Source of the DNA: Bisporella sp. PMI_857
Taxonomy: Eukaryota; Ascomycota; Leotiomycetes; Helotiales; Helotiaceae
Length of the DNA stretch: 12,181 nt
Assembly: GCA_021307315.1 (NCBI GenBank)
Contig: JAJSPD010000261.1
Location: 1 to 12,181 of the forward strand
Reading direction: 5' to 3'
The notes below the pieces were generated by a model. That model was not told the origin of the DNA. It did no database searches and saw only the letters and a list, made by a program, of their open reading frames with translations. This document shows positions 1-9,600 of this stretch, piece after piece (position 1 is the stretch's first letter; each line of letters opens with the position of its first letter). Made by a program: the position numbers and the translations under genes.

Positions 1-92
1 AGGTTACCTTGGAACCGAAGCCTCCGAATTATCCAGGTATGACTGTACCTGTCACATCCTGTCACACATGATCAACTTGACTACTTGCTTCA

Positions 93-296
93 TGTTGGCG
101 ATAGTATTTGCATAATAATATGCAAAGTAAGCAAACACTAGTATATGGCCCGTGTGCGATAGTTGCTGTGGCATCGAGATATGTAACACGGCAATGCAAT
201 ATTTGTTGTCGTCAGAATTACCTTATTAGGGCAGGCACTGGCCATATACTGGTCTTGCTTACCCCGCATTGTATTATGCAAATACTATCGCCAACA
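93..296. mobile_element. MITE-like element with long terminal inverted repeats
   Basis: The arms 93-150 and 240-296 are inverted copies of each other. Each reads inward from TGTTGGCGATAGTATTTGCA, with 25 identical outer bases, a few mismatches in the middle, and an identical inner AGTATATGGCC. About 50 of 58 positions match. The 89-bp centre (151-239) has no convincing ORF, and open frames crossing the element are chance. Long inverted ends, small size and no coding capacity fit a non-autonomous DNA transposon (MITE). No clean target-site duplication is visible: the left flank ends GCTTCA and the right flank begins CTTCTA. The superfamily therefore stays open. A hairpin-forming regulatory sequence is a less likely alternative. 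Confidence 0.62.
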
Positions 297-1340
297 CTTC
301 TATGCTTATCTCTTCAGGCAGAAGCTGAAGGAGAGTAGTACCTAATGGCAACCACCCCCCTCTGGGTCTCCAGGCCTTCGTCACGAGATCCGGTTGGAGC
401 TGATTCCGTCGTTTCCAGCGTCAGATGCTCTGAACAATTCTATTGATATCTACCATTCATGTCTCGCAGAGCACTTGCAATGCTTGTTGAGTGTGATCCG
501 CATCTAGTTACAATTCTATTCGGCCGTTTAACGCGATTGAAATAGAGACTTTGATATCGTTTTGCCGAAGCTGAAGTTGGATAGTATTAAGCTGAAAAAG
601 CTCGCAGGCGAGCTTCTTAAAAAGGCTAATTTATTTTTAACGCATCTCTCTTCATTAGTTTCAACCTCATGTCCTTTTCCTGGCTCCATATAAGAATGGT
701 ATTAACATTCGATTCCAATTCTCCAAAACAATGCAGCATTCCTCGTTTTTACGTTAACGACTGGCAGGCTATGTATGGCAGCTTCACATCCTTTAGCCTG
801 CAGGCTGAACCGGAGTCTGGACGGCAAAAGGTTATCCTCGAGTTTTTGACCCCGAATACCGCAAGAGAGATCATGGCCGTCTATTTGAGAAGCATGATAC
901 TTGGTGTTTTCGTAGCAAACATACGTGAAGCAATGAGCCATTATTTGTGGTCAGGGTCAGCTGCTTGCGAGACTGAGGAAAGAACCTAGGGTTTCTAGAA
1001 GTGGGCTGGCAGAAGAATGGTCCAGAGGAAGCTCGTCATTAACAGACAGATTCACTCAGATACTATACAGTAGAGAGAGCCAGAAAATGCCTCTTGTTAG
1101 CTTTCTCCACTTAGTCATCAAATTTATATCCGCTGGTCCTGAGGCAGAATTTTTTTGGCTATTATCCGCTAATGCTTCGTATTGCTAGTAAGTTCCTTGG
1201 TAGAACTATAAGATTCAGGTGTTATACCCCTGGTGCAAAATGGCTGGACTAATGCAGACTTTAAGCCAAAATAGTATTAGCCTAACGGTATTATGGGACC
1301 GAACTTTAAACCATTGACCGTTGGAATGATCTGGTTTCGA
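297..1340. other. Gene-free stretch with possible decayed coding tracts
   Basis: No intact gene is supported here. Plus-strand tracts read like protein for 30-80 codons and then break. One runs from about 370 to 520 and ends at TAG, with two further stops (TAA, TGA) soon after in the same frame. Another is open from 937 to 1185 (83 codons, no good start, ends in TAG) and reads, for example, RLRKEPRVSRSGLAEEW. A third lies near 830-917. All stops are of the kind produced by C-to-T changes in CAG, CAA or CGA, as repeat-induced mutation would do. I recognise no family. Open stretches of this length are also expected by chance in a 12-kb window. Confidence 0.25.
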
Positions 1341-1441
1341 CTTTTACTATACTTTACTATACTTTTTTACTATGCTTTTACTTTACTTTTACTTTACTTT
1401 TACTTTACTTATACTATTACTATTACTATTACTATTACTAT
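1341..1441. repeat. Compound microsatellite
   Basis: The first part is irregular TTTTAC/TTTAC units, including about three tandem copies of the 11-mer TTTTACTTTAC around 1376-1410. The second part, about 1411-1441, is roughly five copies of the hexamer TACTAT. The tract is non-coding and lies just left of the degenerate minisatellite region. Confidence 0.9.
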
Positions 1442-1526
1442 GTTATAGTGGGTTATTCTATCTTCTTAAATTTTGCAAAAGCTTCGCTCCATACTATGTC
1501 CGCTGACGGTCTGAGTGACCAAGACC

Positions 1527-1983
1527 AAAGACACCGACGATACAGGATAATCCAGGCCAAAAACATACACACCAATTTTCAACCGGCCCGGAAGCAAAGA
1601 CGCCAGTGATACAAAATAGTCCAGACTAAAATATACACTGTACTTTTCCAACCACCCCAACTCTCAACTGCGCTTCCATCCTGTGCAATCAAAATGGCGA
1701 AATGTCCAGCTGCCGAAGCATTAGACGCAGTTGCTAGCACTGATTCACAAGTACCTAAGCGCTCGCTTGTCGAAAGCCTCCACGAACGATACAATGGCTT
1801 TGAACTGCCTGCCCAAACATAGCTCGAAGAGACTTTACTCCCAAATCTCCAGCTACGAAATAAAGACGCCAGTATTACAACATGGTGCAGGCCAAAACAT
1901 ACATAGCACTTTTTAGCCAACCACGAAGCAGAGACGCTAACGCTATACGACGATACAGGCTAGAAGATACTGGGTATTTCCCC
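1527..1983. repeat. Degenerate minisatellite-like family, units of about 69 bp
   Basis: Similar blocks start at 1527, 1596 and 1862, with a more diverged block at 1930. Each opens with AAAGACRCC or a variant, continues with a GATACA/TTACAA-type stretch, then CCAGGCCAAAACATACA or a variant, then a T-rich stretch and CCAACCAC/CGAAGC. The spacing 1527 to 1596 is 69 bp, and 1862 to 1930 is 68 bp. The sequence 1666-1861 separates the two pairs and lacks a clear copy. Short minus-strand ORFs over this area repeat similar peptides only because the DNA repeats, so I do not treat them as genes. It may be an old minisatellite or part of a mutated transposon. Confidence 0.6.
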
Positions 1984-2460
1984 TCGTAGCCGCTAATGAA
2001 AGACGTCGTTGAGACAGGATGGAGCAAGCTAAAAGCGCAGTAACTCCGTACAAATGGCATAGCTTGCCTAATGTTTCAAATATGACAGGACAAAATATGC
2101 CAACGTATGATGCGAATGACTCGGCGTTCCCGGACCCGCCGAATGACAGATTCATGTTGTAACAACTGACAGAGAAGTCCAACAGAGGTTTAATAATTCA
2201 GCCCCAGAATATGACGGGGAGCGGGCGAGAAAATTGGTCCAATGTTGGTGGTGTTGTTCCGGTTTTACCAGGGGATATTGCACTCGTCGACTGGGCCGTG
2301 GAGCTTCTGTATCCGCACGGCTATCTTGTTTGTTTGTGAACGTCGCATGAAGTACATCGGGGGGTCCCGCAACTTAGACAATTCTCAATCGAGGTCGTCA
2401 TTCCGCTCGCATTACATTGGCACTGATTGCTTTCATTAGCCGCACGCATCTCAATTTAAC
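1984..2460. other. Intergenic; one short coding-like tract
   Basis: No gene is supported. A plus-strand frame is open from 2163 to a TGA at 2337-2339. It contains an ATG at 2211 that would give 42 residues, including NVGGVVPVLPGDIALVDWAV. The composition looks protein-like, but I recognise no family and see no continuation on either side. It is best read as a possible gene relic or a chance ORF. Confidence 0.2.
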
Positions 2461-2830
2461 TTGCTCTCACTCACACATATCCAAACCCACACCACGACTT
2501 TCTTCTTCGGTTTCGCCATTGAGGCTGGCAATCATAGGAAGGGCGAATTGGCGGCGACAGAGCGGACTGAATTTCCGCCGCCTGGCAGGCACAGCGGCTC
2601 TCCACCTCTTGCCTGGCACCGCTGTCAGGAATTCAGCGAACAATTGAGTGCATCGAAGCCCGCTGGCCTGGTTGAGGCAATGATTGATGATTCGAGAGGC
2701 TTGTTGAGGGGTCTATCGAATCCCTCGCTAGACGTGTTTTAACGGAGACTCGAAATTTGGAGATCTTTGAAAGAGAGGTTGGGCTTATAATCCAATTGGA
2801 AAGGGACACAAGGTCATAATCTGCACAGAG
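2461..2830 (+). other. CT-rich leader-like sequence and broken coding-like tracts
   Basis: A C/T-rich, CACAC-containing stretch (2461-2515) resembles fungal promoter or 5' leader DNA. Downstream, one plus frame is open to a TAA near 2740 (reading AGLVEAMIDDSRGLLRGLSN). A second, overlapping frame carries a helical-looking tract (SIESLARRVLTETRNLEIFE) up to a TAA near 2817. No intron joining the two frames is evident. This may be a decayed or frameshifted gene, or chance; I cannot assign a product. Confidence 0.2.
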
Positions 2831-4377
2831 CTACACATGCACAAGTTACAGATGAAAGCCTCAACATTGTGGAGAAGCTGTAACGAAACTAGGGATACTC
2901 TGGCTAGGCCGCATTAGTAGAGTTCACGCTCGGCCAACTTTATTCGAATCTGAGCAATTAAAACCTAGAACCGGAAAGACATTTTGCCATGTATAATAAT
3001 CTTCATATCACGTAGAGTAATTAAAATACCCTGATGCAAGTATCGCCGTTAACAGTGCGCCGTTAATAGTGGGCCCTGGTCATCAAGGACATGTAGCCTC
3101 GTTGGTAAAGAAAGGTATCCACACCGTTGTAACTAACCTTGTATAGGCCTAGTCTTGAAATACCCCTGTTTGTACGAAGATTATTATGGGAAGATAGATA
3201 CAACAACGGGACGTGGATCTCTTTCCGTGACGCGGTCCGGCCTCCCTATTTTGACACGTATCCCTAGTTTCTGCCAACTATTGATAGACCTGAATAGGGT
3301 ATCTCATGAATGGTAATCGCGTTCTGGGGAGGACATGGTTTGGAGATGAAGGGATAGATTCGTTTGATAGTAGACTCATCTTGACTGAGCATAGATGCTG
3401 CGCATAGAAAGATGTGGTTATTGGAGGGGTTGACGCGCCTGGGCATGATTACACAACCTTTACAGGATCCTGTGCCTGCGTTTATATCCACAAGCCGCCG
3501 TGAGCCTATTGGTCGCCGTAAACTCCAACCCCGCACTAGCACATGTCACAGTTTATTCTACATGTCGTGGCATTATCGCCGGGGGTGAGGGAAATCATGA
3601 TTTCATCAAGGGAGCATACGAAGACGGAGTTAAAGACTCGAATGGAGGAATGGGGCTTTTTTAACCTTTTTTTTTTCATCAGGAGCTTCACGACAAAGTC
3701 AAATCCTTTTGGCGGTAGATTGAAACGGCGTTACGGCGTACGGCACAAGTTTATTGAATTGCGGGAAGGATGGATCACTAAAAGCTGACGAAGTTGTTGG
3801 TCATCGAACACTTGGTAATCAGAGTTTAAACCAATAATAGGTTTTGACTTTTGAAGATGGGCAGCCACCATCCCATTTGCGGTTTAGCCCTGCACGCAGC
3901 AAGGCGAGGCCCTGGAGCAATAGGAGCACTCCCGCTAATCCAGCCTGCCACTTAGAATCAAAGTGTATTACGTTAGTCGCACAGTACAGTAAAACCTGCT
4001 CATAAGAATACTGTGGCTGTGAGTCAATTGAATTATTTGGATAAGCGCCTCAGTTTTTCTGATGCCTTTTGATTCATCACCTGACCCTGGGTGTTCTGTG
4101 TAGGTGAGCCTCGGGCCAATGGGTCGTGACAACCGTCAGACCACAAGCAAAGAAATAAAAGTTCCCTATCAAATCAGTTATTTTACCAGGACCTAATTCC
4201 TTTTGATGGTTCAATAAAAAGAAGCTTTACAACTAAGGAAACCTATCTACGTACGTAAACCTTCGTCCCCAATGGATCCCGCTGGACCCTTCATGGTCTG
4301 CCGTACATGTAACCCCTGAAGAACTCTCGGTTAGATACTTCCCCGCCATGGAGAATGATTTCGTCGGCGTCGCCACA
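2831..4377. other. Long intergenic stretch without a supportable gene
   Basis: Short ORFs exist on both strands: 3264-3542 on the minus strand, which opens with GTG rather than ATG, and 3543-3788 on the plus strand with a true ATG. Neither matches a family I know. A different plus frame inside the second ORF looks at least as protein-like, which argues against either being real. A T-run of ten lies at about 3669-3678. I see no RNA gene or complete mobile element. Confidence 0.3.
3044..3071. repeat. Two-copy 14-bp tandem repeat
   Basis: CGCCGTTAACAGTG is followed immediately by CGCCGTTAATAGTG. The copies differ by one C-to-T change in a CA context. It has no evident function. Confidence 0.8.
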
Positions 4378-5824
4378 TCAGCAACGACATGATGCCTCTA
4401 CCCGTCGAATTCCCTGAAGTTCCGATGTGATATCGGCAAAGCCATCCTTCGCATTTACGCTAGCTTCATCTATTTTGTCTTCTCCAATCGATATAGGCGG
4501 CAAGGCTTTTTGCCAGTAGTACCACGACAGGGAAGTTACGATAGTTGTGGGCACGGCAACCGCCCAATATACCCAAAACTTGTCGGAAACGGCCCAAGAC
4601 CCGGTATCGGCATTGTAATTGAAGAATGACATGCTGAATATGGCCGATACAAAAGTGGCTGGCAAGAACGCCAGCGTAAGGAAGGCGATCGTTTTCATCG
4701 CGGCGCTGTCTACCTGCGCCGCACGTCCAATCTCGACCGATATGCCTGAATCGTACTGGGCAACCGTGTTAAAGGAAAGCTGGATTTCGTTCAGCAGGCG
4801 CTGTTTGTTTGATGCCGAGCGATGTCGTAGACTGGTGAGCATGTGCTGGTGGAAGAGCAGCCGGTTGCGGATTTGCTTTGACGTGTGAATCGACTTCTTG
4901 TCAACATGGAACATGCCAGTCGTGAAGTCTTTATGTTGCGTCAGGATGCTGTCCATAGTCTTGACTGCTATATCAAGAGTCTCCGATACATGAATGGCAT
5001 GCCTGCCAATATTGTGGAGATGGCGATAGTTTGGCTTGGGCTTGGTTGCCGGCGTCCTCTCGTTCTCCATCGCTCGGACCTGGTTACGTACCGCCCATAC
5101 TGCCTGGTCCTGTAGACGGACGACTTCTTCCACCAGTAGAGTATATATCCAGAACGGATCTCCGAAGTTCTCGACGTCTATTTCATCGAGAAATAGACTT
5201 GGCAGTCTCTCTGCTATCAGTGGAGGTGCGTCGAACACAAGCAAGATTGTTTGGCTAGACGAAGACAGCCATCGTGTAAAGACATTCAGCTTATACCAAT
5301 CATAATTGATATTATCCTCCTTTAGGTGCTTGACCATGAAGCGTGCCCACGTATCTGGACCCATTTTAGTAGGAAGCCTGTGTTAGACAGAGAGGAATAT
5401 TACTAAGGCCGGTCATATTCCCTTGCCCATCTATTGTATCCTCACATCCAAAATACCCGTTAGAGTTCCTGCAGGATGCTGTCCACCACAGCTTAGGAAT
5501 TTGAAATGCCTGTGTAAAATAACTACGACATCTCTGACATTCACGGACTTGGTCGGCTTTAGCTTTGCTTCACACGTAACGTCAGCGTCATGCATCTACA
5601 GCCAAGCCAAACTAACATTATGCTGATATCATAGCTAAAGCACAGTAGGCCGCTTGGATCTTTTACATTTGTAGCATCAATGTTATTGACACCCGTCCGC
5701 ATCTGCTGCCATTCATTCTTTCCTGAAACCCATCAGCGACGTCTATCGTGAATTCATAGGAAAGACCTTTTTTTCGCCATACTATATCCAGTTGTGGACA
5801 ACCCTGGCAGCATGCATCAGTCAT
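4378..5824 (-). CDS. Fungal CorA-like two-TM membrane protein (spliced, possibly frameshifted)
   Basis: The gene is a CorA-superfamily relative typical of ascomycetes. Exons read 5824-5727 (start uncertain), 5726-5617, 5567-5404 and 5354-4378, about 450 residues in all. Family landmarks in order are CPQLDIVWRKKG, GLLCFSYDIS, IPKLWWTASCRNSNGYFG, GLNTWARFMVKHL, a long helical stalk (RHAIHVSETLDIAVKTMDS; SNKQRLLNEIQLSFNTVAQY), TM1 (FLTLAFLPATFVSAIFSMSF, about 4695-4627) and TM2 (FWVYWAVAVPTTIVTSLSWY, about 4578-4513). The GMN signature after TM1 is replaced by SMSFF, so Mg2+ conduction is doubtful. The open frame beginning with the ATG at 5364 is not the real start, because that ATG lies inside an intron. 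The first two exon segments are in different frames and meet around 5734-5720, so this copy may be a pseudogene. It is transcribed divergently from the NLR gene. The family call is firm, the N-terminal model is not. Confidence 0.75.
5355..5403 (-). other. Intron in CorA-like gene (49 nt)
   Basis: The donor is A|GTAATA at 5403, a TACTAAA-type branch site lies about 18 nt before the acceptor, and the acceptor is CCAG ending at 5355. Splicing changes the frame exactly as needed to join MTGL to TWARFMVKHL through an Asn codon built from both exons. The joined sequence matches the order expected for the family. Confidence 0.8.
5568..5616 (-). other. Probable intron in CorA-like gene (49 nt)
   Basis: The donor is GTTAGT at 5616. 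A perfect GCTGAC branch site sits 14 nt before the acceptor GAAG at 5568, which is a less common acceptor. Joining keeps the frame (YDISI then KADQVREC, with a split Ile codon). The alternative is a frameshift in an unspliced copy, because the spliced product looks a few residues shorter than I would expect here. Confidence 0.5.
5720..5734 (-). other. Apparent frameshift in the N-terminal part of the CorA-like gene
   Basis: One frame reads IVWRKKGLSYEFTIDVADG up to about 5732. The family-like sequence then continues in another frame as SGKNEWQQMRTGVNNIDATN from 5726. The two meet within a few bases, too close for an intron between them. A 44-nt intron (GTCTTT donor after RKK, acceptor TTTCAG) would restore the frame, but it would remove the conserved-looking SYEFTIDVADG and has a weak donor. 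Confidence 0.5.
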
Positions 5825-6695
5825 GGCAAGATAATCAACTACTCGAAGTAATTTCGTCAGTGCGGGTAAGAACACGACAAGGGCGTGGTCCAGTTATAAA
5901 GTCGAAATTTCTGGAATCACAGACAAAGTCAAGTTGCTTGATCTAATTCTAATGCCGGATCCAGTTGAAAACTGGACTTTTGTAGGGAGTACTTGATTAT
6001 TGAAGGGGATAGTGGCTGAAGCATGGCGCTAAAAGGGCGTGGAGATAAGGCTCCAGCGATCAGCCTTACTTTTTTCTAGGGCGGGAAGCGGAGCATCCCG
6101 CAACCATACAACTCTACAAGTGGCCGTCTCGTCATCGCAAACTCAGGAGAGAAAAGGATCGAGCACCACGAGATCCTACTAAATTCAACCATAGGATTGC
6201 AATCATTACGTCAATTCTCTGCTATTCTCAAGCCTCGGATGAAAGCAACAAATCTAGAAGCATGGCTGCTGGCTGTGGTTTCACAGAGTCGGCGATATCT
6301 AATAGGCTGTTCGGGCTTGGGAATTGGGTTGCAAATCGACTAAATGGGTAGAAGAGTTTCTTAACGTGTTAGATAGAAGCTTCTGTAATTATCGTCCGGG
6401 CAAAGCAAATGCAAAGTGTGGCTAAACATGGTGAGCTAAATAGGAATGAGGCTCAATCAGTCCAACCAGTGGTGCGCGGGGTAGTTTGCAATACCAAGCC
6501 GCTAGCCAGTTTCGAGAAAAGAGGTGGCTTTCCCAGCGAGATTGTGTTTAAGCACCTGTGCTGTGAAACCCTCAACATTTTGAAATATCAAAACATATGT
6601 GAATAATAGTACTTGTTTCGTTTATATGCCAAGTCATATCTCATAGTGGACCTAAGACTGGACTTGAAAATCGTTCTTATCCAGCAAAGCTGGCT
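5825..6695. promoter_or_regulatory. Shared head-to-head intergenic region
   Basis: This 870-bp region separates the divergent CorA-like and NLR genes and must hold both promoters. Visible structures are a 7-bp hairpin TCCAGTT/AACTGGA (5960-5976) and two neighbouring 6-bp hairpins, AAGGCT/AGCCTT (6047-6067) and GCGGGA/TCCCGC (6081-6101), each with a 9-nt loop. A 65-codon ORF with an ATG at 6409 ends about 90 bp before the NLR start. I do not regard it as a gene, but it would be an upstream ORF if the NLR leader begins early. Confidence 0.45.
5894..5901 (-). promoter_or_regulatory. TATA-like box upstream of CorA-like gene
   Basis: On the minus strand CTTTATAA lies about 70 bp upstream of the candidate ATG at 5824, a plausible distance for a fungal TATA element plus a short leader. 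The call rests on position and sequence only. Confidence 0.3.
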
Positions 6696-9600
6696 ATGAC
6701 CGAAAAGTCCCGACAGTACACTCATGGCGACTACACCGTCGGGTGGATATGTGCTCTGCCAGAGACTGAGTTGGTGGCCGCAGGGGCCATGTTGGATGAA
6801 GAACATCCAGTGCTTCCAGCGGCCGATCCGCAAGACACGAATTCGTACCTTCTTGGCAAGATCGGCTCTCACAATGTGGTGATTGCTTGTTTGCCTGCAG
6901 AGATGACGGGCAAAGTGTCTGCTGCAACCGTTGCAAAAGATATGGTCCGCAGCTTTAAAGCTGTCAGATTCGGATTAATGGTTGGTATTGGTGGTGGGGC
7001 ACCATATTATGGCGTTATCGGCAATAACAATGCTAGGAGCAGCGAATCTGAGGACGAGGACTCTGAAGAGGAAGATTTTGAAGACATAAAAGATATCAGG
7101 CTCGGCGATGTTGTAATAAGCCTGCATTCAAAGTCTGCAGAAGCCGTCGTGCAGTACGATTTTGGCAAGTCCGTGCAGGAAAAAGAATTTATTCATACTG
7201 GCGGCAAACTCAACAAACCTCCGAATATAGTTTTAAACGCAGTTGCTATGCTTAAAGGCCAGCATGAACGGAAAGGCCATAAGATTCGTGAATTGCTGTC
7301 GAAAATGGTCTCAGAAAACCCGCGCATGGCTACTAAGTTCCAGTATCCGGGTTCGGCGAAAGACCGACTTTTCAAGTCGGATGTCGTTCACGTAGACGGG
7401 AAGAAGTCGTGCAAAGCTTGCTGTGGACCTTCCGATGTTAACCTTGTCAAAAGAAAGGACCGGTATGACAGCGCTCCCAGCTTACATTATGGAACTATTG
7501 GATCAGCAGATCAAGTGATAAAGGACGCCACCTTGAGAGATAACTGGGCAAAGAAAGAGAATATCATATGCTTCGAAATGGAAGCTGCAGGTAATCTTGA
7601 AACCTTTCCTCCCAAAGTTGATTATCTAATTTCTATCGCCTAGGCTTGATGGACTCGTTCCCTTGTCTCGTCATTCGAGGTATTTGCGACTATGCAGATT
7701 CCCATAAGAACAAGATCTGGCAGCCATATGCTGCAGCAACAGCAGCAGCGTATGCAAAAGAACTTCTGCTTGTTATTCCCGGACAACCCGTCATGGATCT
7801 TCCCTTAATCGAGCAAAGTACGTAATCTCTCGAGATTAGAGCCTGGGGCAAATGTACGCTTGTCTGTATGCTGGGAGAAAGCAGCTCATATATGGCATCT
7901 CGTTACCTTCATTTTGGCATATTATGATTCAGACTCCAATTTAATCTTTTAACTATATTCATATATTTTTTTATTAATGAATTGAAACATCTATGCTCTC
8001 GAATTATAACGTCTGCGAGAGAGGACATGCTGTATACTGACCTTTATTTGCTCTAGTTGGGAACAAGTTCATGCAGCAACTAACAACATTGCGCCAATCA
8101 GATGAGGAAAAGCAATGTCTCCAAGCATTTCGCACTACCGACTATGAGACGCAGAAGAACTTGAATCCTAAAAGAGAAGAGGGAACTTGTCTTTGGTGCC
8201 TCGATGATGAGAGGTTTCGTAATTGGCGTGATAAATCTACTTCTTGTTTATTATGGGTAACCGCAGATCCAGGCTGTGGGAAATCTGTACTTTCTAGGGC
8301 ACTTGTAGATGATCCTGAACTTAAGCTGCTGCTAAACGATACGACAATTTGCTATTTCTTTTTTAAAGACACGTCCGAAGACCAGCGAAGCCCTATAAGT
8401 GCCCTGGCTGCATTGTTGCATCAGCTTTTTACGTCTGAGATCGGAGCAAAAGTCATCAGACACGCCCTCCCAGCTTTTCAAGAGAATAAAGACAAAGTAT
8501 CTCAATACTTCGAAGTCATGTGGGGAATCGTTCAGGATATTGCCCTAGATCCTGGTTGCGGCAAGATCATTTTTCTGTTGGACGCTCTTGATGAGTGCGA
8601 AAGCTCAAAACAGCAGAGCCTCATTGAAAAACTAAAAGGCCTTGAACGAATGCAAATTCGCCACGTCAAATTCTTCATCACAAGCCGTCCATATTGGGAT
8701 ATCGAAAAAGGATTTGATAGTCTCATTAGCGACATCCCTGGGATTCGACTGAAAGGAGAGGATCAATCAGAGAGCCTTCGTTCAGATATAGACCGCGTCA
8801 TTAAAGCTCGAGTGTCCCAATTAGGTAAACAATTTACCGGACAAAGAGCTCGAGAACAGCTTCTCGAAGGGCTTTCAAAGTTCAAAGATCGAACATACTT
8901 GTGGCTATACCTCATTTTCGACGAAATTGCAAGAGAACCCAGAATCGACACAAACATGGCAACCAGGATTTTACAGGAACTGCCAAAATCCGTGGGAGCG
9001 GCTTATGATGCAATTTTGCAAAGGAGTAGGGACCGAACGCAGGCAAAAAAACTACTTCATATCATTGTCGCAGCTGTACGGCCACTTTCTGTCAATGAAA
9101 TTGGCGTTGCGCTGTATATCACAGAAAAAGACCGCACCATCGAAGATCTCGAATTCCAAGACAGCGGGCAGCTGGAGGTCACTATCCGAGACTTTTGTGG
9201 GCTTTTTGTCAGTATTGTGGATAAGAAAGTCCTTTTAATCCATCAAACGGCAAAAGAGTTCTTAATAGCGCCAAAAAATCTCTCATCTTTCATCCCCGCT
9301 TCTTGTGGTACTTGGAAGCATTCACTTTTTACACAAGACGCAAATTTATGTCTTGCCTATAGTTGCATCTGGTATCTGCGACTAGAGGAGTTATACAGAA
9401 AACGTTCGTACTTAAAACTACGGGAAATCAGCCAACTTGTCTCTGAGAACGACTTTCTAGAGTACTCGGCAATGAACTGGGCTGTTCATCTCCGAGCTGT
9501 CGCTATTCTAGAAAGCCATTCTTTGATAAAGTTAGCCTTGGAACTCTGTGGTGTTCAAGCCGGCAGATATATGAGCTGGGAGCTGGTATATTGGAACGGG

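Noticed and set aside
108..338. 76-codon ORF across the left inverted-repeat element
   Set aside because: It runs through both inverted ends of the MITE-like element, so it is explained by the repeat and not by a gene.
2885..3271. Exact 14-bp inverted pair GAAACTAGGGATAC (2885-2898) and its complement (3258-3271)
   Set aside because: One such match is not far from chance in a window of this size; flanks do not extend the similarity and no target duplication is seen.
3543..3788. 81-codon plus-strand ORF with ATG
   Set aside because: No family is recognised, it contains a homopolymer-derived Phe run, and another frame over the same DNA (3566-3661) looks at least as protein-like.
3985..3997. 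TACAGTAAAACCT, resembling pogo/Tc1-type transposon ends
   Set aside because: No matching inverted end or target duplication was found in the window, so a lone short motif is not enough.
4619..5305. Plus-strand ORFs opposite the CorA-like gene
   Set aside because: They are shadows of the real minus-strand coding sequence, which has clear family motifs.
5362..5364. ATG at 5364 as the start of the CorA-like protein
   Set aside because: It lies within the 49-nt intron 5355-5403; splicing joins conserved upstream sequence to TWARFMVKHL and skips this ATG.
6409..6606. 65-codon ORF upstream of the NLR
   Set aside because: No recognisable domain and no supporting context; noted only as a possible upstream ORF.
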